Shown here one piece after another: positions 16,987-25,973 of a stretch of DNA of 64,000 bases. Numbering within the stretch: position 1 is the first letter of the stretch; the number at the start of each line of letters is the position of its first letter. Where the stretch lies: NCBI GenBank assembly GCA_004020875.1, contig SAPZ01000004.1, forward strand, positions 1 to 64,000. Direction: 5' to 3'. The DNA is from Mesorhizobium sp. (GTDB taxonomy: Bacteria; Pseudomonadota; Alphaproteobacteria; Rhizobiales; Rhizobiaceae). The notes below the pieces were generated by a model that saw only the letters and a list, made by a program, of their open reading frames with translations, did no database searches and was not told the origin of the DNA. A program made the position numbers and the translations under genes.

Positions 16987-18225
16987 ATGATTATTTTGCG
17001 TCTCAAAGCACTGCTGGGGGCAGGGTGCTTTTCGATCGCCATGGTCGGAGCCGTGATGCATCCCGCGCATGCCGGCGGGCTGGAGCGCGGCGGCTACGAC
17101 ATCGACCTTCTGTTCGACCCCGCGCCCGTCGCGACGGAAGCGGAAGCCACCTATGTGATGCCGGATCGCAAGTATAAGAATGCGCGTGGTCCGGGAGGCG
17201 CCGACCTCAGTCCCTTCGGCTTCAGCACCACGGCCGATGGCGCGGAGCCTTATTGGGTGCCGCGTATCGGCGTCAAAGCCCAGATTGTCCAAGGCGTCGA
17301 CTGCATGTTCGACTATTCGCAGCCTTGGGGTGCACATACTGCGCCGGGTAGCACGTGGAGCGGAGCGTTTTCCAATATCGAAACGGACATCAAGAGCAAT
17401 AACTACGCGGGTACGTGCTCCTATAAGTTTGACGTTGGTAAAGGTCAGCTCCGTTTCATTGGTGGCGTATTCTACCAGGACATCGGAGGCTTCAAGGAGA
17501 ACTTGATATCCCTGGCCGGAGCAGTTGGCCGCGTCGACCTAGACGCCAGCGGCTGGGGCTGGCGCGCCGGTGTTGCCTACGAAATCCCAGAGATCGCGCT
17601 TCGCGCCAGCTTAGTCTACAATTCGCAAGTCAAGCTCGACAATATCTCCGGTACACTCACGGCACCGATATTGCCCTTCGGCTCTGCGCCGATCTACGGC
17701 AGCACGCAGTATATGCCGGACTCGGTGGAGTTGAAGCTTCAGTCGGGCATTGCGCCGGGCTGGCTCGCGTTCGGTTCGATCAAGTGGGTCAATTGGAGCG
17801 TGCTGCAAAGTGTTCCGATCTGCGTCGTAGGCACTCCCTCTTCGGCATGTGTCACCGGTGATAAACTGCATTCGGGCCAGATCACGTCGCTGGACTTGAT
17901 GTATCGTGACGGCTGGACCGTTTCGGGTGGTATCGGCCATAAGTTCAACGATCAGTGGAGTGCCGCCGGCCAGCTCACGTGGGATCGCGGCACTTCGCAT
18001 GGCTATGGAGCGCAGACCGACACCTGGACGCTGGGTGGTGGCGTTGCCTACACGCCGCGGCCGAACATCGAGGTTCGGTTGGCTGGTGCCATCGGTGTGC
18101 TTACCAGCGGGCATTCCGGGATAGTGAATGGTGAAAACGGTTATCAAGCTGGCACTGACGCCAGCTACGACTTCGGCAACGATCTGGTCACCGCGATTTC
18201 CGGCGGCGTCAAGATCAAGTTCTAA
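16987..18225 (+). CDS. OmpP1/FadL-family outer-membrane transporter
   Basis: This 412-residue outer-membrane beta-barrel protein belongs to the FadL/OmpP1 family, which passes long-chain fatty acids or other hydrophobic compounds. A signal peptide ends near HAGG (about residue 30). The body is rich in alternating polar/aromatic strands and ends with a C-terminal phenylalanine (VKIKF), as outer-membrane barrels do. Family-type stretches include YEIPEIALRASLVYNS, PDSVELKLQSGIAPGWLAFG and SLDLMYRDGWTVSGGIGHKF. GGGAGGG precedes the ATG. Possible operators upstream suggest regulation. A strong terminator follows. Substrate is not evident from sequence. Confidence 0.85.
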   Translation: MIILRLKALLGAGCFSIAMVGAVMHPAHAGGLERGGYDIDLLFDPAPVATEAEATYVMPDRKYKNARGPGGADLSPFGFSTTADGAEPYWVPRIGVKAQIVQGVDCMFDYSQPWGAHTAPGSTWSGAFSNIETDIKSNNYAGTCSYKFDVGKGQLRFIGGVFYQDIGGFKENLISLAGAVGRVDLDASGWGWRAGVAYEIPEIALRASLVYNSQVKLDNISGTLTAPILPFGSAPIYGSTQYMPDSVELKLQSGIAPGWLAFGSIKWVNWSVLQSVPICVVGTPSSACVTGDKLHSGQITSLDLMYRDGWTVSGGIGHKFNDQWSAAGQLTWDRGTSHGYGAQTDTWTLGGGVAYTPRPNIEVRLAGAIGVLTSGHSGIVNGENGYQAGTDASYDFGNDLVTAISGGVKIKF

Positions 18226-18243
18226 GTTTCTGAAAATTCATCG

Positions 18244-18270
18244 AAAAGGCCGGGTATTGCCCGGCCTTTT
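18244..18270 (+). terminator. Rho-independent terminator after the FadL-like gene
   Basis: AAAAGGCCGGG and CCCGGCCTTTT form a near-perfect 11-bp stem around TATTG, with a T-run in the right arm. It lies 18 bases after the stop. Confidence 0.85.
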
Positions 18271-18513
18271 CGTTGTGCTCACAGAGGCTCAACCCCGTCC
18301 TGCCGCCCGCCGTTGCAGATTCGCTGCACAACCAGGCCTCGTTCTATTGTGACGTTTCGGCAACAGTTTATGAACAACACCTGCGCTAGAAGTCAGGTCG
18401 AGGGAACTGCCCATTTCCCGCCATAAACCCGGAGCAACCCGGATAGGTCTCGGGATGCGTGCCAGGTTGGCGCGGCGAGGGGACCGGCCGCGGGGTGTGC
18501 GGCAAGGACGAGT

Positions 18514-20238
18514 ATGGACGCCAGGGTAATCTCGAAGGCCAAGCTGCCCAGCCGCTACGTGACCGAAGGTCCGGCGCGGGCGCCGCATCGCTCGTATCTC
18601 TATGCCATGGGCCTTTCGGCGACCGAGATCGCGCAGCCTTTGGTGGGCGTCGCGAGCTGCTGGAACGAGGCGGCGCCCTGCAATATCTCGCTGATGCGGC
18701 AGGCGCAGGTGGTCAAGAAGGGTGTAGCTGCCGCCAACGGCACGCCGCGCGAGTTCTGCACCATCACCGTCACGGACGGCATCGCCATGGGCCACCAAGG
18801 CATGAAGTCGTCGCTGGTCTCGCGCGAGGTGATCGCCGATTCGGTCGAGCTTACCATGCGCGGCCATTGCTACGATGCCCTGGTCGGCCTTGCCGGCTGC
18901 GACAAGTCGCTGCCCGGCATGATGATGGCGATGGTGCGGCTCAATGTGCCGTCGGTCTTCATCTATGGCGGGTCGATCCTGCCCGGCAGCTATCGCGGCC
19001 GGCAGATCACCGTTCAGGACGTTTTCGAGGCCGTCGGCCAGCATTCGGTCGGCACGATCAGCGATGCCGAACTGCTGGAGATCGAGCAGGCGGCCTGTCC
19101 TTCCGCCGGTTCCTGCGGCGCACAGTTCACCGCCAACACCATGGCCACCGTCGCAGAGGCGATCGGTTTGGCGCTGCCCTATTCCTGCGGCGCGCCGGCG
19201 CCCTACGAAATGCGCGACCGTTTCAATTTCGCCTCGGGCGAAAAGGTCATGGAGCTGGTCGCCAAAAACATCCGGCCGCGCGACATCGTCACCCGCAAGG
19301 CGCTGGAAAACGCCGCGACCGTGGTGTCGGCCACCGGCGGCTCGACCAATGCGGCGCTGCATTTGCCGGCGATCGCGCATGAGGCGGGCATCAAGTTCGA
19401 CCTGTTCGACGTGGCCGCGATCTTCGAGAAGACACCCTATATCGCCGACCTCAAGCCGGGCGGCAAATATGTCGCCAAGGACATGTTCGAGGCCGGCGGC
19501 ATTCCGCTCCTGATGAAGACGCTGCTCGACCATGGCTATCTGCATGGCGACTGCATGACAGTCACTGGCCGCACTTTGGCCGAAAATATGGAGCACGTTT
19601 CCTGGAATGAGAGCCAGGATGTTGTGCGTCCCGCCGATCGGCCGATCACCAAGACAGGCGGCGTTGTGGGCTTGAAGGGCAACCTTGCCCCCGAAGGCGC
19701 GATCGTGAAGGTCGCGGGCATGTCGGAACTGAAATTCTCAGGGCCGGCGCGCTGCTTCGATTCGGAAGAGGAGTGCTTCGAAGCGGTCACGCAGCGCAAC
19801 TACCGAGAGGGCGAGGTTCTCGTCATCCGCTACGAAGGGCCGCGCGGCGGTCCGGGCATGCGCGAGATGCTGTCGACGACGGCGGCGCTCTACGGCCAGG
19901 GCATGGGCGGCAAGGTGGCGCTGATCACCGACGGACGCTTCTCCGGCGCCACGCGCGGCTTCTGCATCGGCCATGTCGGGCCGGAGGCGGCGGTCGGCGG
20001 ACCGATCGGGCTCGTCAAGGATGGCGACGTGATCTCGATCGATGCCGTGAAAGGCACGATCGAAGTGGCCCTGTCGGACGCCGAGCTGGCGGCCCGGGCA
20101 AAGAATTGGAAGCCGCGCAAGACCGACTATCAGTCCGGCGCGATCTGGAAATATGCGCAAACGGTAGGGTCGGCCCGCGACGGCGCGGTGACCCATCCGG
20201 GTGGGGCAGAAGAAACGCACTGCTATGCGGACATCTGA
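18514..20238 (+). CDS. ilvD: Dihydroxy-acid dehydratase
   Basis: This 574-residue cytoplasmic Fe-S enzyme dehydrates 2,3-dihydroxy-3-methylvalerate and -isovalerate, the third step of isoleucine and valine synthesis. Cluster-type cysteines are visible: C49 (SCWNEAAPC), C129 (GCDKSLPG) and the CPSAGSC motif at 195-201 followed by GAQFTANTM, a hallmark of the IlvD/Edd family. The C-terminal signature [19 protein letters not shown] favours IlvD. Length suits IlvD rather than the longer Edd. Its last codons overlap the start of exoR by 14 bases, so the two may be translationally coupled although functionally unrelated. Confidence 0.93.
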   Translation: MDARVISKAKLPSRYVTEGPARAPHRSYLYAMGLSATEIAQPLVGVASCWNEAAPCNISLMRQAQVVKKGVAAANGTPREFCTITVTDGIAMGHQGMKSSLVSREVIADSVELTMRGHCYDALVGLAGCDKSLPGMMMAMVRLNVPSVFIYGGSILPGSYRGRQITVQDVFEAVGQHSVGTISDAELLEIEQAACPSAGSCGAQFTANTMATVAEAIGLALPYSCGAPAPYEMRDRFNFASGEKVMELVAKNIRPRDIVTRKALENAATVVSATGGSTNAALHLPAIAHEAGIKFDLFDVAAIFEKTPYIADLKPGGKYVAKDMFEAGGIPLLMKTLLDHGYLHGDCMTVTGRTLAENMEHVSWNESQDVVRPADRPITKTGGVVGLKGNLAPEGAIVKVAGMSELKFSGPARCFDSEEECFEAVTQRNYREGEVLVIRYEGPRGGPGMREMLSTTAALYGQGMGGKVALITDGRFSGATRGFCIGHVGPEAAVGGPIGLVKDGDVISIDAVKGTIEVALSDAELAARAKNWKPRKTDYQSGAIWKYAQTVGSARDGAVTHPGGAEETHCYADI

Positions 20239-21052
20239 GGTGTTGAGGTCGTCTGTCTTTTCGGCACTGGTCGCGCTTGCGACCCTGGGCGCCGTCGGGC
20301 AGGCCATGGCCTTTGACGACAAGGTGTTCGATGACAAGACCGGCGTGAAGCCGCAGTCGAGCCCGTGGGCAGTCTTCCAGTTCGGCTTCTCTGCTTACAA
20401 GAGCGGCCATAAGGACCAGGCGGTCGAGGCCTATAAATACGCCGCCGAGAACGGTCAGATCGGCGCCACCTGGAAGCTTGCGCGCATGTACGCCGAAGGC
20501 GACGGCGTGACGCGGGACGACTATGCCGCCTTCAAGTTCTTCTCGGAAATCGTCGACCAGGATGTCGAGCCCGGCTCGCCGGAAGAAAGCTATGTGTCGG
20601 ACGCGCTGGTGGCGCTCGGCGACTATCTGCGCAAGGGCATTCCCGGCACGCCGGTCGAGGAGAACGACGTCGCGGCGCAGGAATATTACATGCGCGCCGC
20701 CGCCAATTACCGCAATCCGAATGCGCAGTTCGAGATCGGCCGGATGTTCCTCAAGGGCGAGGGCGGCGTGAAGGCCAGTGTCAAGCAGGCCGGCCGCTGG
20801 CTGCAACTGGCAGCCGAGAAGGGCCACGCCGGCGCGCAGGCGACGCTCGGCAATCTCCTGTTCCAGAGTGGTAAGATCGTACGCGGCCTGGCGATGATGA
20901 CGGCCGCGCTTCAGCGGGCTCCGGCAGCCGACCAGCCGTGGATCCGCAGCATGCAGGAAGAGGCGTTCGCCGCGGCCGGCGAGGCCGATCGCCGGACCGC
21001 GATCTCGCTCGCCGACGACATCCTGACCAAGGGCAACAACGGCGACCAGTAA
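20225..21052 (+). CDS. exoR: ExoR, periplasmic negative regulator of the ExoS/ChvI system (Sel1 repeats)
   Basis: This 275-residue protein has an N-terminal signal peptide ([19 protein letters not shown], cut near residue 30) and several Sel1/TPR-like repeats ([61 protein letters not shown]). It closely matches the rhizobial ExoR layout. In Sinorhizobium, ExoR binds the sensor ExoS in the periplasm and holds back exopolysaccharide production; proteolysis of ExoR releases the system. The ATG at 20225 lies inside the end of ilvD; the earlier ATG at 20201 would lengthen the signal peptide with basic residues. The xthA gene nearby matches the Sinorhizobium neighbourhood. Confidence 0.9.
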   Translation: MRTSEVLRSSVFSALVALATLGAVGQAMAFDDKVFDDKTGVKPQSSPWAVFQFGFSAYKSGHKDQAVEAYKYAAENGQIGATWKLARMYAEGDGVTRDDYAAFKFFSEIVDQDVEPGSPEESYVSDALVALGDYLRKGIPGTPVEENDVAAQEYYMRAAANYRNPNAQFEIGRMFLKGEGGVKASVKQAGRWLQLAAEKGHAGAQATLGNLLFQSGKIVRGLAMMTAALQRAPAADQPWIRSMQEEAFAAAGEADRRTAISLADDILTKGNNGDQ

Positions 21053-21089
21053 GCGTCGGATGCTCCCCCTTCGAGGGGTGAGGAGCGCT

Positions 21090-21383
21090 TTAGTTTTCAG
21101 TCGGCTCCGTCGGCGTCAGGCCGTGCGCCGGGGTCGAGATCGACGTCGGGTGCGGTTTGGGCGCTTCTCCCGAACATTCGTCCTTGATCCTGGTCCAGGA
21201 CGTGTTGTTGACAACCATGTCGCAGCGGGCGAGGTGGCTTTCGCCTTCAAGTGTCAGGCACGCCGTCTGGCCGAGATTGAAGGACTTGCCGTTGGCCAAA
21301 CAGGCCGGTGCCGCGAACGATGGCGTCGGCGCGGCAAGCGCCAAGGCAAGGCCGACCGGCCTGAAAAGAAATTGGATCGCCAT
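21090..21383 (-). CDS. Small exported protein of unknown function
   Basis: This 97-residue protein has a signal peptide (FLFRPVGLALALAAPTPSFAAPA, cut near residue 25). Four cysteines (residues near 28, 41, 54 and 70) could form two disulfides in the periplasm. The C-terminus is Pro/Thr-rich. I recognise no family. It is convergent with exoR and followed by xthA, which is transcribed in the same direction from upstream. Coding is supported by the signal peptide and cysteine pattern. Confidence 0.6.
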   Translation of the reverse strand: MAIQFLFRPVGLALALAAPTPSFAAPACLANGKSFNLGQTACLTLEGESHLARCDMVVNNTSWTRIKDECSGEAPKPHPTSISTPAHGLTPTEPTEN

Positions 21384-21448
21384 TCAACCCCCACAACAAC
21401 CTGCATAGAAGACGGGATTTGTGGCGATATCAGGGTCTTGGCGGCGTC

Positions 21449-22243
21449 TCAGGCCGGCTGCAGGCTGAGCTCGATCGCGACCGGCACGTGGTCGGAGGGC
21501 TTCTCCCAGGCGCGGACGTGTTTTTCCACCGAGGCCGACGAGAAGCGGTTGGCGGCTTCCGGCGACAGCAGCAGATGGTCGATGCGGATGCCGTTGTTCT
21601 TCTGCCAGGCGCCGGCCTGATAATCCCAGAAGGTGTAGACGCCGGCCGAGTCGGTCACGGAGCGCACCGCCTCGGTGAAGCCGAGATTCTTCAGTCGGCG
21701 GAAGGCCTGCCTCGTCTGCGGCTGGAACAGCGCGTCGCCCAGCCAGTTTTCGGGAAAGCGGGCATCGGCGGGCTCGGGAATGACGTTGTAGTCGCCGGCC
21801 AGCACCAGCGCCTCTTCCAGGCGCAGCCGCTCTTCCGCCCAGCGCTCCAGCCGCGCCATCCAGGCGAGCTTGTAGGAAAACTTCCGCTCATCGTCGATCG
21901 GATTACCGTTGGGTAGATAAAGCGAAGCGACGCGCAGGGCGCCCTGATCGGTGGAAAAGACGCCTTCGATGAAGCGGGCATGGTCGTCGGCATCGTCGCC
22001 CGGCAGGCCGCGATTGACCTCGTCGAAGGGAAGCTTCGACAGGATCGCGACGCCGTTGAAGCTCTTCTGGCCGTTGGTCTCGACATTGTAGCCCAGCGCC
22101 TCGATCTCGGCGCGCGGGAACTGCTCGTCGACCGTCTTGATCTCCTGCAGACAGACGATGTCCGGCGCGCTTTCGGTCAGCCAATGGGTTAGGTTGCCGA
22201 TGCGGGCGCGAACGCCGTTGATGTTCCAGGTGACGATCTTCAT
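21449..22243 (-). CDS. xthA: Exodeoxyribonuclease III (AP endonuclease)
   Basis: This 264-residue Mg-dependent nuclease of the exonuclease III/EEP family repairs abasic sites and removes 3' blocks. Motifs in order: MKIVTWNINGVRAR (N7), LQEIK (metal-binding E34), LYLPNG, AGDYNVIP (D and N of the active site), and the final SDHVPV (catalytic D-H pair). Length is typical. The ATG at 22243 is chosen because MKIVTWNINGVRA is the canonical N-terminus; the upstream open frame has no family match. Confidence 0.94.
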   Translation of the reverse strand: MKIVTWNINGVRARIGNLTHWLTESAPDIVCLQEIKTVDEQFPRAEIEALGYNVETNGQKSFNGVAILSKLPFDEVNRGLPGDDADDHARFIEGVFSTDQGALRVASLYLPNGNPIDDERKFSYKLAWMARLERWAEERLRLEEALVLAGDYNVIPEPADARFPENWLGDALFQPQTRQAFRRLKNLGFTEAVRSVTDSAGVYTFWDYQAGAWQKNNGIRIDHLLLSPEAANRFSSASVEKHVRAWEKPSDHVPVAIELSLQPA

Positions 22244-22405
22244 GCAGGCCTCGATGCTGTTCGGACGGAAGGCGTTCGACGAAGCGGATCGTATTGCCTG
22301 TGCGGGCCTTTCGAAAGGCCGTCCATTCTCATTCCTGTCAATAAGCGCGTCACGACCATACACCGACGGTTTGCGCCGGTAATAGGCTCGCGAACTTGCA
22401 GCCGA

Positions 22406-22753
22406 TCAGATGGAGAAGCTGGTGCCGCAGCCGCAGGAGGCGACCGCGTTAGGGTTCCTGATCTGGAAGGACTGGCCCATCAGGTCGTCCACGAAGTCGA
22501 TCACCGAACCGCCCATATAGACCAGCGACAGGTCGTCGATCAGGATGGTCGCGCCATCCTTCTCGATGGCGACATCGTCATCGTTCGCACCTGCCACGAG
22601 ATCGAATTTGTAGGAAAAGCCGGAGCAGCCGCCGCCTTCCACGGAGACGCGCAGAGCCGTCTTGCCCGGTTCGCCGGCAACGATCCTGGAAATCCGCTTT
22701 GCCGCGGCGTCGGTCATTTCGACCTTCATGGCAGTCTTGGCATCCGCGCCCAT
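22406..22753 (-). CDS. A-type iron-sulfur carrier (HesB/IscA/ErpA family)
   Basis: This 115-residue protein delivers Fe-S clusters to apo-enzymes. The three ligand cysteines are present: GGGCSGFSY and the C-terminal CGCGTSFSI. The ATG at 22753 has AAGGTG 6 bases before it, which favours it over the one at 22729. It is divergent from dgt, whose start is only about 70 bases away, so the promoters overlap. In Rhizobiales this location (next to dgt and xthA) usually carries an ErpA-like protein, but which A-type subgroup it belongs to cannot be settled by eye. Confidence 0.88.
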   Translation of the reverse strand: MGADAKTAMKVEMTDAAAKRISRIVAGEPGKTALRVSVEGGGCSGFSYKFDLVAGANDDDVAIEKDGATILIDDLSLVYMGGSVIDFVDDLMGQSFQIRNPNAVASCGCGTSFSI

Positions 22754-22823
22754 CGGCGTCACCTTGCTTTCGATTTCACATGATAGGTATGAAGCGGGCA
22801 GGGCCAAGTCAACTGGTGGGTCA

Positions 22824-24053
22824 ATGGAAGAGCAGCGGGGCAAGGATGCCCTCGGCGACATCGGGTTCGGCTATCGGCCGCGCGCCGTCTATGCGAGCGA
22901 CCCGGCGCGTTCGCGCGGGCGGCTGTTCCCGGAGGCCGAAAGCCCGACGCGCACGCCGTTCCAGCGCGACCGCGACCGCATCATCCATTCCACCGCTTTC
23001 CGCCGGCTGAAGCACAAGACCCAGGTCTTCGTCGCGCATGAGGGCGACCATTACCGCACTCGGCTGACGCATTCGATCGAGGTGGCGCAGATTGCCCGCG
23101 CCTTGGCGCGGGCATTGCGCGGCGATGAGGACCTCGCCGAGGCCGTGGCTCTTGTGCATGATTTCGGCCACACGCCGTTCGGGCATACAGGCGAGGACGC
23201 GCTGAACGAGAAGATGGCCGCCTGGGGCGGCTTCGATCACAATGCGCAGTCGCTGCGCGTCGTCACGCGGCTTGAGCGGCGCTATGCCGAATTCGACGGG
23301 CTGAACCTCACCTGGGAAACGCTTGAAGGACTGGTCAAGCACAATGGGCCGCTGACCGACGCGAGCGGGAAGGGGCTCAAAGGTCCGGTGCCGCAGGCGA
23401 TCCGCGATTATTCGGAGCTGCACGATCTCGAGCTCGACCGTTTCGCTGGCATTGAGGCGCAGTGCGCCGCGATTGCCGACGACATCGCCTACAACACCCA
23501 CGACATCGATGACGGCCTACGCGCGGGCCTGCTGACGCTGGACATGCTGGATGAGGTCGGCCTCCCGGGCTCGATCCTGACGGGTGTACGTGCGAAATAC
23601 CCCCAGCTCGACGGTGTCCGCACCGGCCATGAGCTGATGCGCCGTCAGATCACCTTGATGGTCGAGGATGTCATCGCATCGACTACCGCCAATATCGAGC
23701 GGCTCAAGCCGGACAGCGCCGATGCGGTGCGGGCTGCGGGGGAGACCCTGGTGAGGTTTTCGGCAGCCATGGCGGCGGCCGAAAAGGAATTGAAAGCTTT
23801 CCTCTATAAGCATCTCTACCGGCACCCGGAAGTGATGCGTGTGCGGGCCGATGCCGAGCGCATCGTGCGTGAGTTGTTCGACGTCTATTTCGCCGATCCT
23901 CGCGCCATGCCCGATGGCTGGCGCGAAGGGCTCGACCGGGCCGAGGATCGCATCAAGGCGCGCAGCGTCGCCGACTTCCTGGCCGGCATGACCGACACCT
24001 ATGCGCTGAAGGAACATCGGCGTCTGTTTGACCATACGCCCGATTTGAGTTAG
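22824..24053 (+). CDS. dgt: Deoxyguanosinetriphosphate triphosphohydrolase-like protein
   Basis: This 409-residue HD-domain hydrolase releases triphosphate from dNTPs. The HD metal site is visible: H in [13 protein letters not shown] (about 81), HD in [17 protein letters not shown] (about 110) and a later D in [15 protein letters not shown]. The N-terminal [24 protein letters not shown] is characteristic of the Dgt type 2 subfamily, which is shorter than E. coli Dgt. The ATG at 22824 is used because the upstream extension overlaps the divergent Fe-S carrier gene. argS follows at 60 bases. Confidence 0.9.
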   Translation: MEEQRGKDALGDIGFGYRPRAVYASDPARSRGRLFPEAESPTRTPFQRDRDRIIHSTAFRRLKHKTQVFVAHEGDHYRTRLTHSIEVAQIARALARALRGDEDLAEAVALVHDFGHTPFGHTGEDALNEKMAAWGGFDHNAQSLRVVTRLERRYAEFDGLNLTWETLEGLVKHNGPLTDASGKGLKGPVPQAIRDYSELHDLELDRFAGIEAQCAAIADDIAYNTHDIDDGLRAGLLTLDMLDEVGLPGSILTGVRAKYPQLDGVRTGHELMRRQITLMVEDVIASTTANIERLKPDSADAVRAAGETLVRFSAAMAAAEKELKAFLYKHLYRHPEVMRVRADAERIVRELFDVYFADPRAMPDGWREGLDRAEDRIKARSVADFLAGMTDTYALKEHRRLFDHTPDLS

Positions 24054-24112
24054 GGCGAGCCTCGATTTTGCCGGCCGGTGGGCCGGTGCTTCTTAAGCCC
24101 AGAGCATATCCA

Positions 24113-25870
24113 ATGAATATCTTCGCCGATTTCAACGCGCGGATCGTAAAGGCCGTCGAAGCCCTTGCTCTCAAGGACAAGGAGGGGGCCGCGCTCGACC
24201 TGTCGCGCATCGCCGTCGAGCCGCCGCGCGACGCGAGCCATGGCGATCTCGCCACCAATGCGGCGATGGTGCTGGCCAAGCCCACCGGACAGAACCCGCG
24301 CGCGCTTGCCGAGAAACTCGCCGAAGCGCTGCGTAGCGACGCCGATATCGCTTCGGCCGAGATCGCTGGGCCTGGCTTCGTCAATCTCAGGCTCAAGGAC
24401 GCGTTCTGGCACGCGCATCTGGCGGCACTGCTTGGCGAGGGGCGCAATTATGGCCGCTCGACCATCGGAGGCGGCCGCAAGGCAAATGTCGAATATGTCT
24501 CGGCCAACCCGACCGGCCCCATGCATGTCGGCCATTGCCGCGGCGCCGTGGTCGGAGACACTCTAGCCAATCTGATGGCCTTCGCCGGCTACGACGTGAC
24601 CAAGGAATATGTGATCAACGACGCCGGCTCGCAGATCGACGTGCTCGGCCGCTCGGCGCTGTTGCGCTATCGTCAGGCGCTTGGCGAAGACATCGGCGAG
24701 ATCCCGTCGGGTCTTTATCCAGGCGACTATCTGGTCCCGGTGGGTCAGGCGCTGGCTGAGGAGTTCGGCCTCGGCTTGCTGGAGATGCCGGAAGACGAAG
24801 CGCTGCCGATCGTGAAGGATCGCACCGTCGACGCGATGATGGCGATGATCCGCGAGGATCTGGCGCTGCTCAACGTGCATCACGACGTGTTCTTCTCCGA
24901 GCGCACGCTGCACGCCGACAATGCCAAGAAGATCCGCGCGGCGATCGCCGACCTGACGCTCAAGGGGCATATCTACAAGGGCAAGCTGCCGCCGCCGAAG
25001 GGCGAGAAGCCGGACGACTGGGAAGATCGCGAGCAGACCCTGTTCCGCTCAACCGCTGTCGGCGACGACATGGACAGGGCCCTGGTCAAGTCGGACGGCT
25101 CCTTCACCTATTTCGCCGCCGACGTCGCCTATCTCAAGGACAAGGTCGAGCGCGGCTTTGTCGATCTGATCTATGTGCTCGGCGCCGACCATGGCGGCTA
25201 TGTGAAGCGGCTCGAGGCGCTGGCGCGGGCGGTGGCCGGCGATACCGTCAAGCTGACGGTGCTGCTCTGCCAGCTCGTAAAACTGTTCCGCGACGGCGAG
25301 CCGGTCCGGATGTCGAAGCGGTCCGGCGATTTCGTAACGTTGCGCGACGTGGTGGAGGAGGTCGGCCGCGATCCGATCCGCTTCATGATGCTTTACCGCA
25401 AGAACGATGCCCCGCTCGATTTCGACTTCGCCAAGGTCACGGAACAGTCGAAGGACAATCCGGTGTTCTATGTGCAGTACGCTTCGGCGCGCTGCCATTC
25501 CGTCTTTAGGCAGGCGAGCGAGCAGCTCGGCGAGGCGAATTTTGACCGCAACCGGCTCGCGGCCTCGGTGGCTGCGCTCACCGACGAAGGCGAAATCGCG
25601 CTGATCCGGAAGCTGGCTGAATATCCAAGATTGATCGAATCCGCGGCGCTCTCGCTGGAGCCGCACCGGCTCGCTTTCTACCTCTATGACCTGGCTTCAG
25701 GCTTCCATGCACAGTGGAATCGCGGCCACGACAACCAGGACTTACGTTTTGTTAAGGTTAACGACCGAGAATCAACCTATGCCAGACTGGGGCTGGTGCA
25801 GGCTGTTTCGGATGTCTTGACCTCCGGCCTGACGCTGATCGGGGCAGACGCGCCCACGGAAATGCGTTAG
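24113..25870 (+). CDS. argS: Arginyl-tRNA synthetase
   Basis: This 585-residue class I synthetase charges tRNA-Arg. The N-terminal additional domain (about 1-110) is followed by [20 protein letters not shown], with the HIGH-type HVGH at 138-141. A KMSK-like MSKRSG lies near 400. The all-helical anticodon-binding domain, including the family DALR-type ending ([18 protein letters not shown]), closes the protein. The start ATG at 24113 gives MNIFADF, the usual rhizobial N-terminus. Length is normal. Confidence 0.96.
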   Translation: MNIFADFNARIVKAVEALALKDKEGAALDLSRIAVEPPRDASHGDLATNAAMVLAKPTGQNPRALAEKLAEALRSDADIASAEIAGPGFVNLRLKDAFWHAHLAALLGEGRNYGRSTIGGGRKANVEYVSANPTGPMHVGHCRGAVVGDTLANLMAFAGYDVTKEYVINDAGSQIDVLGRSALLRYRQALGEDIGEIPSGLYPGDYLVPVGQALAEEFGLGLLEMPEDEALPIVKDRTVDAMMAMIREDLALLNVHHDVFFSERTLHADNAKKIRAAIADLTLKGHIYKGKLPPPKGEKPDDWEDREQTLFRSTAVGDDMDRALVKSDGSFTYFAADVAYLKDKVERGFVDLIYVLGADHGGYVKRLEALARAVAGDTVKLTVLLCQLVKLFRDGEPVRMSKRSGDFVTLRDVVEEVGRDPIRFMMLYRKNDAPLDFDFAKVTEQSKDNPVFYVQYASARCHSVFRQASEQLGEANFDRNRLAASVAALTDEGEIALIRKLAEYPRLIESAALSLEPHRLAFYLYDLASGFHAQWNRGHDNQDLRFVKVNDRESTYARLGLVQAVSDVLTSGLTLIGADAPTEMR

Positions 25871-25973
25871 GTTTAACTAAAAAACCTGTCACCTTTTGCC
25901 CACATTGCGCTGGTAAGGGCCAACCCTGCGCGACGTCCATGGCGTCCGACTTTGTGCGAGTTCGGGAACAATA

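Noticed and set aside
21061..21088. Hairpin between exoR and the convergent small exported protein gene (CCCCT/AGGGG)
   Set aside because: Only 5 bp are continuous and there is no T-run on either strand, so it is too weak to list as a terminator.
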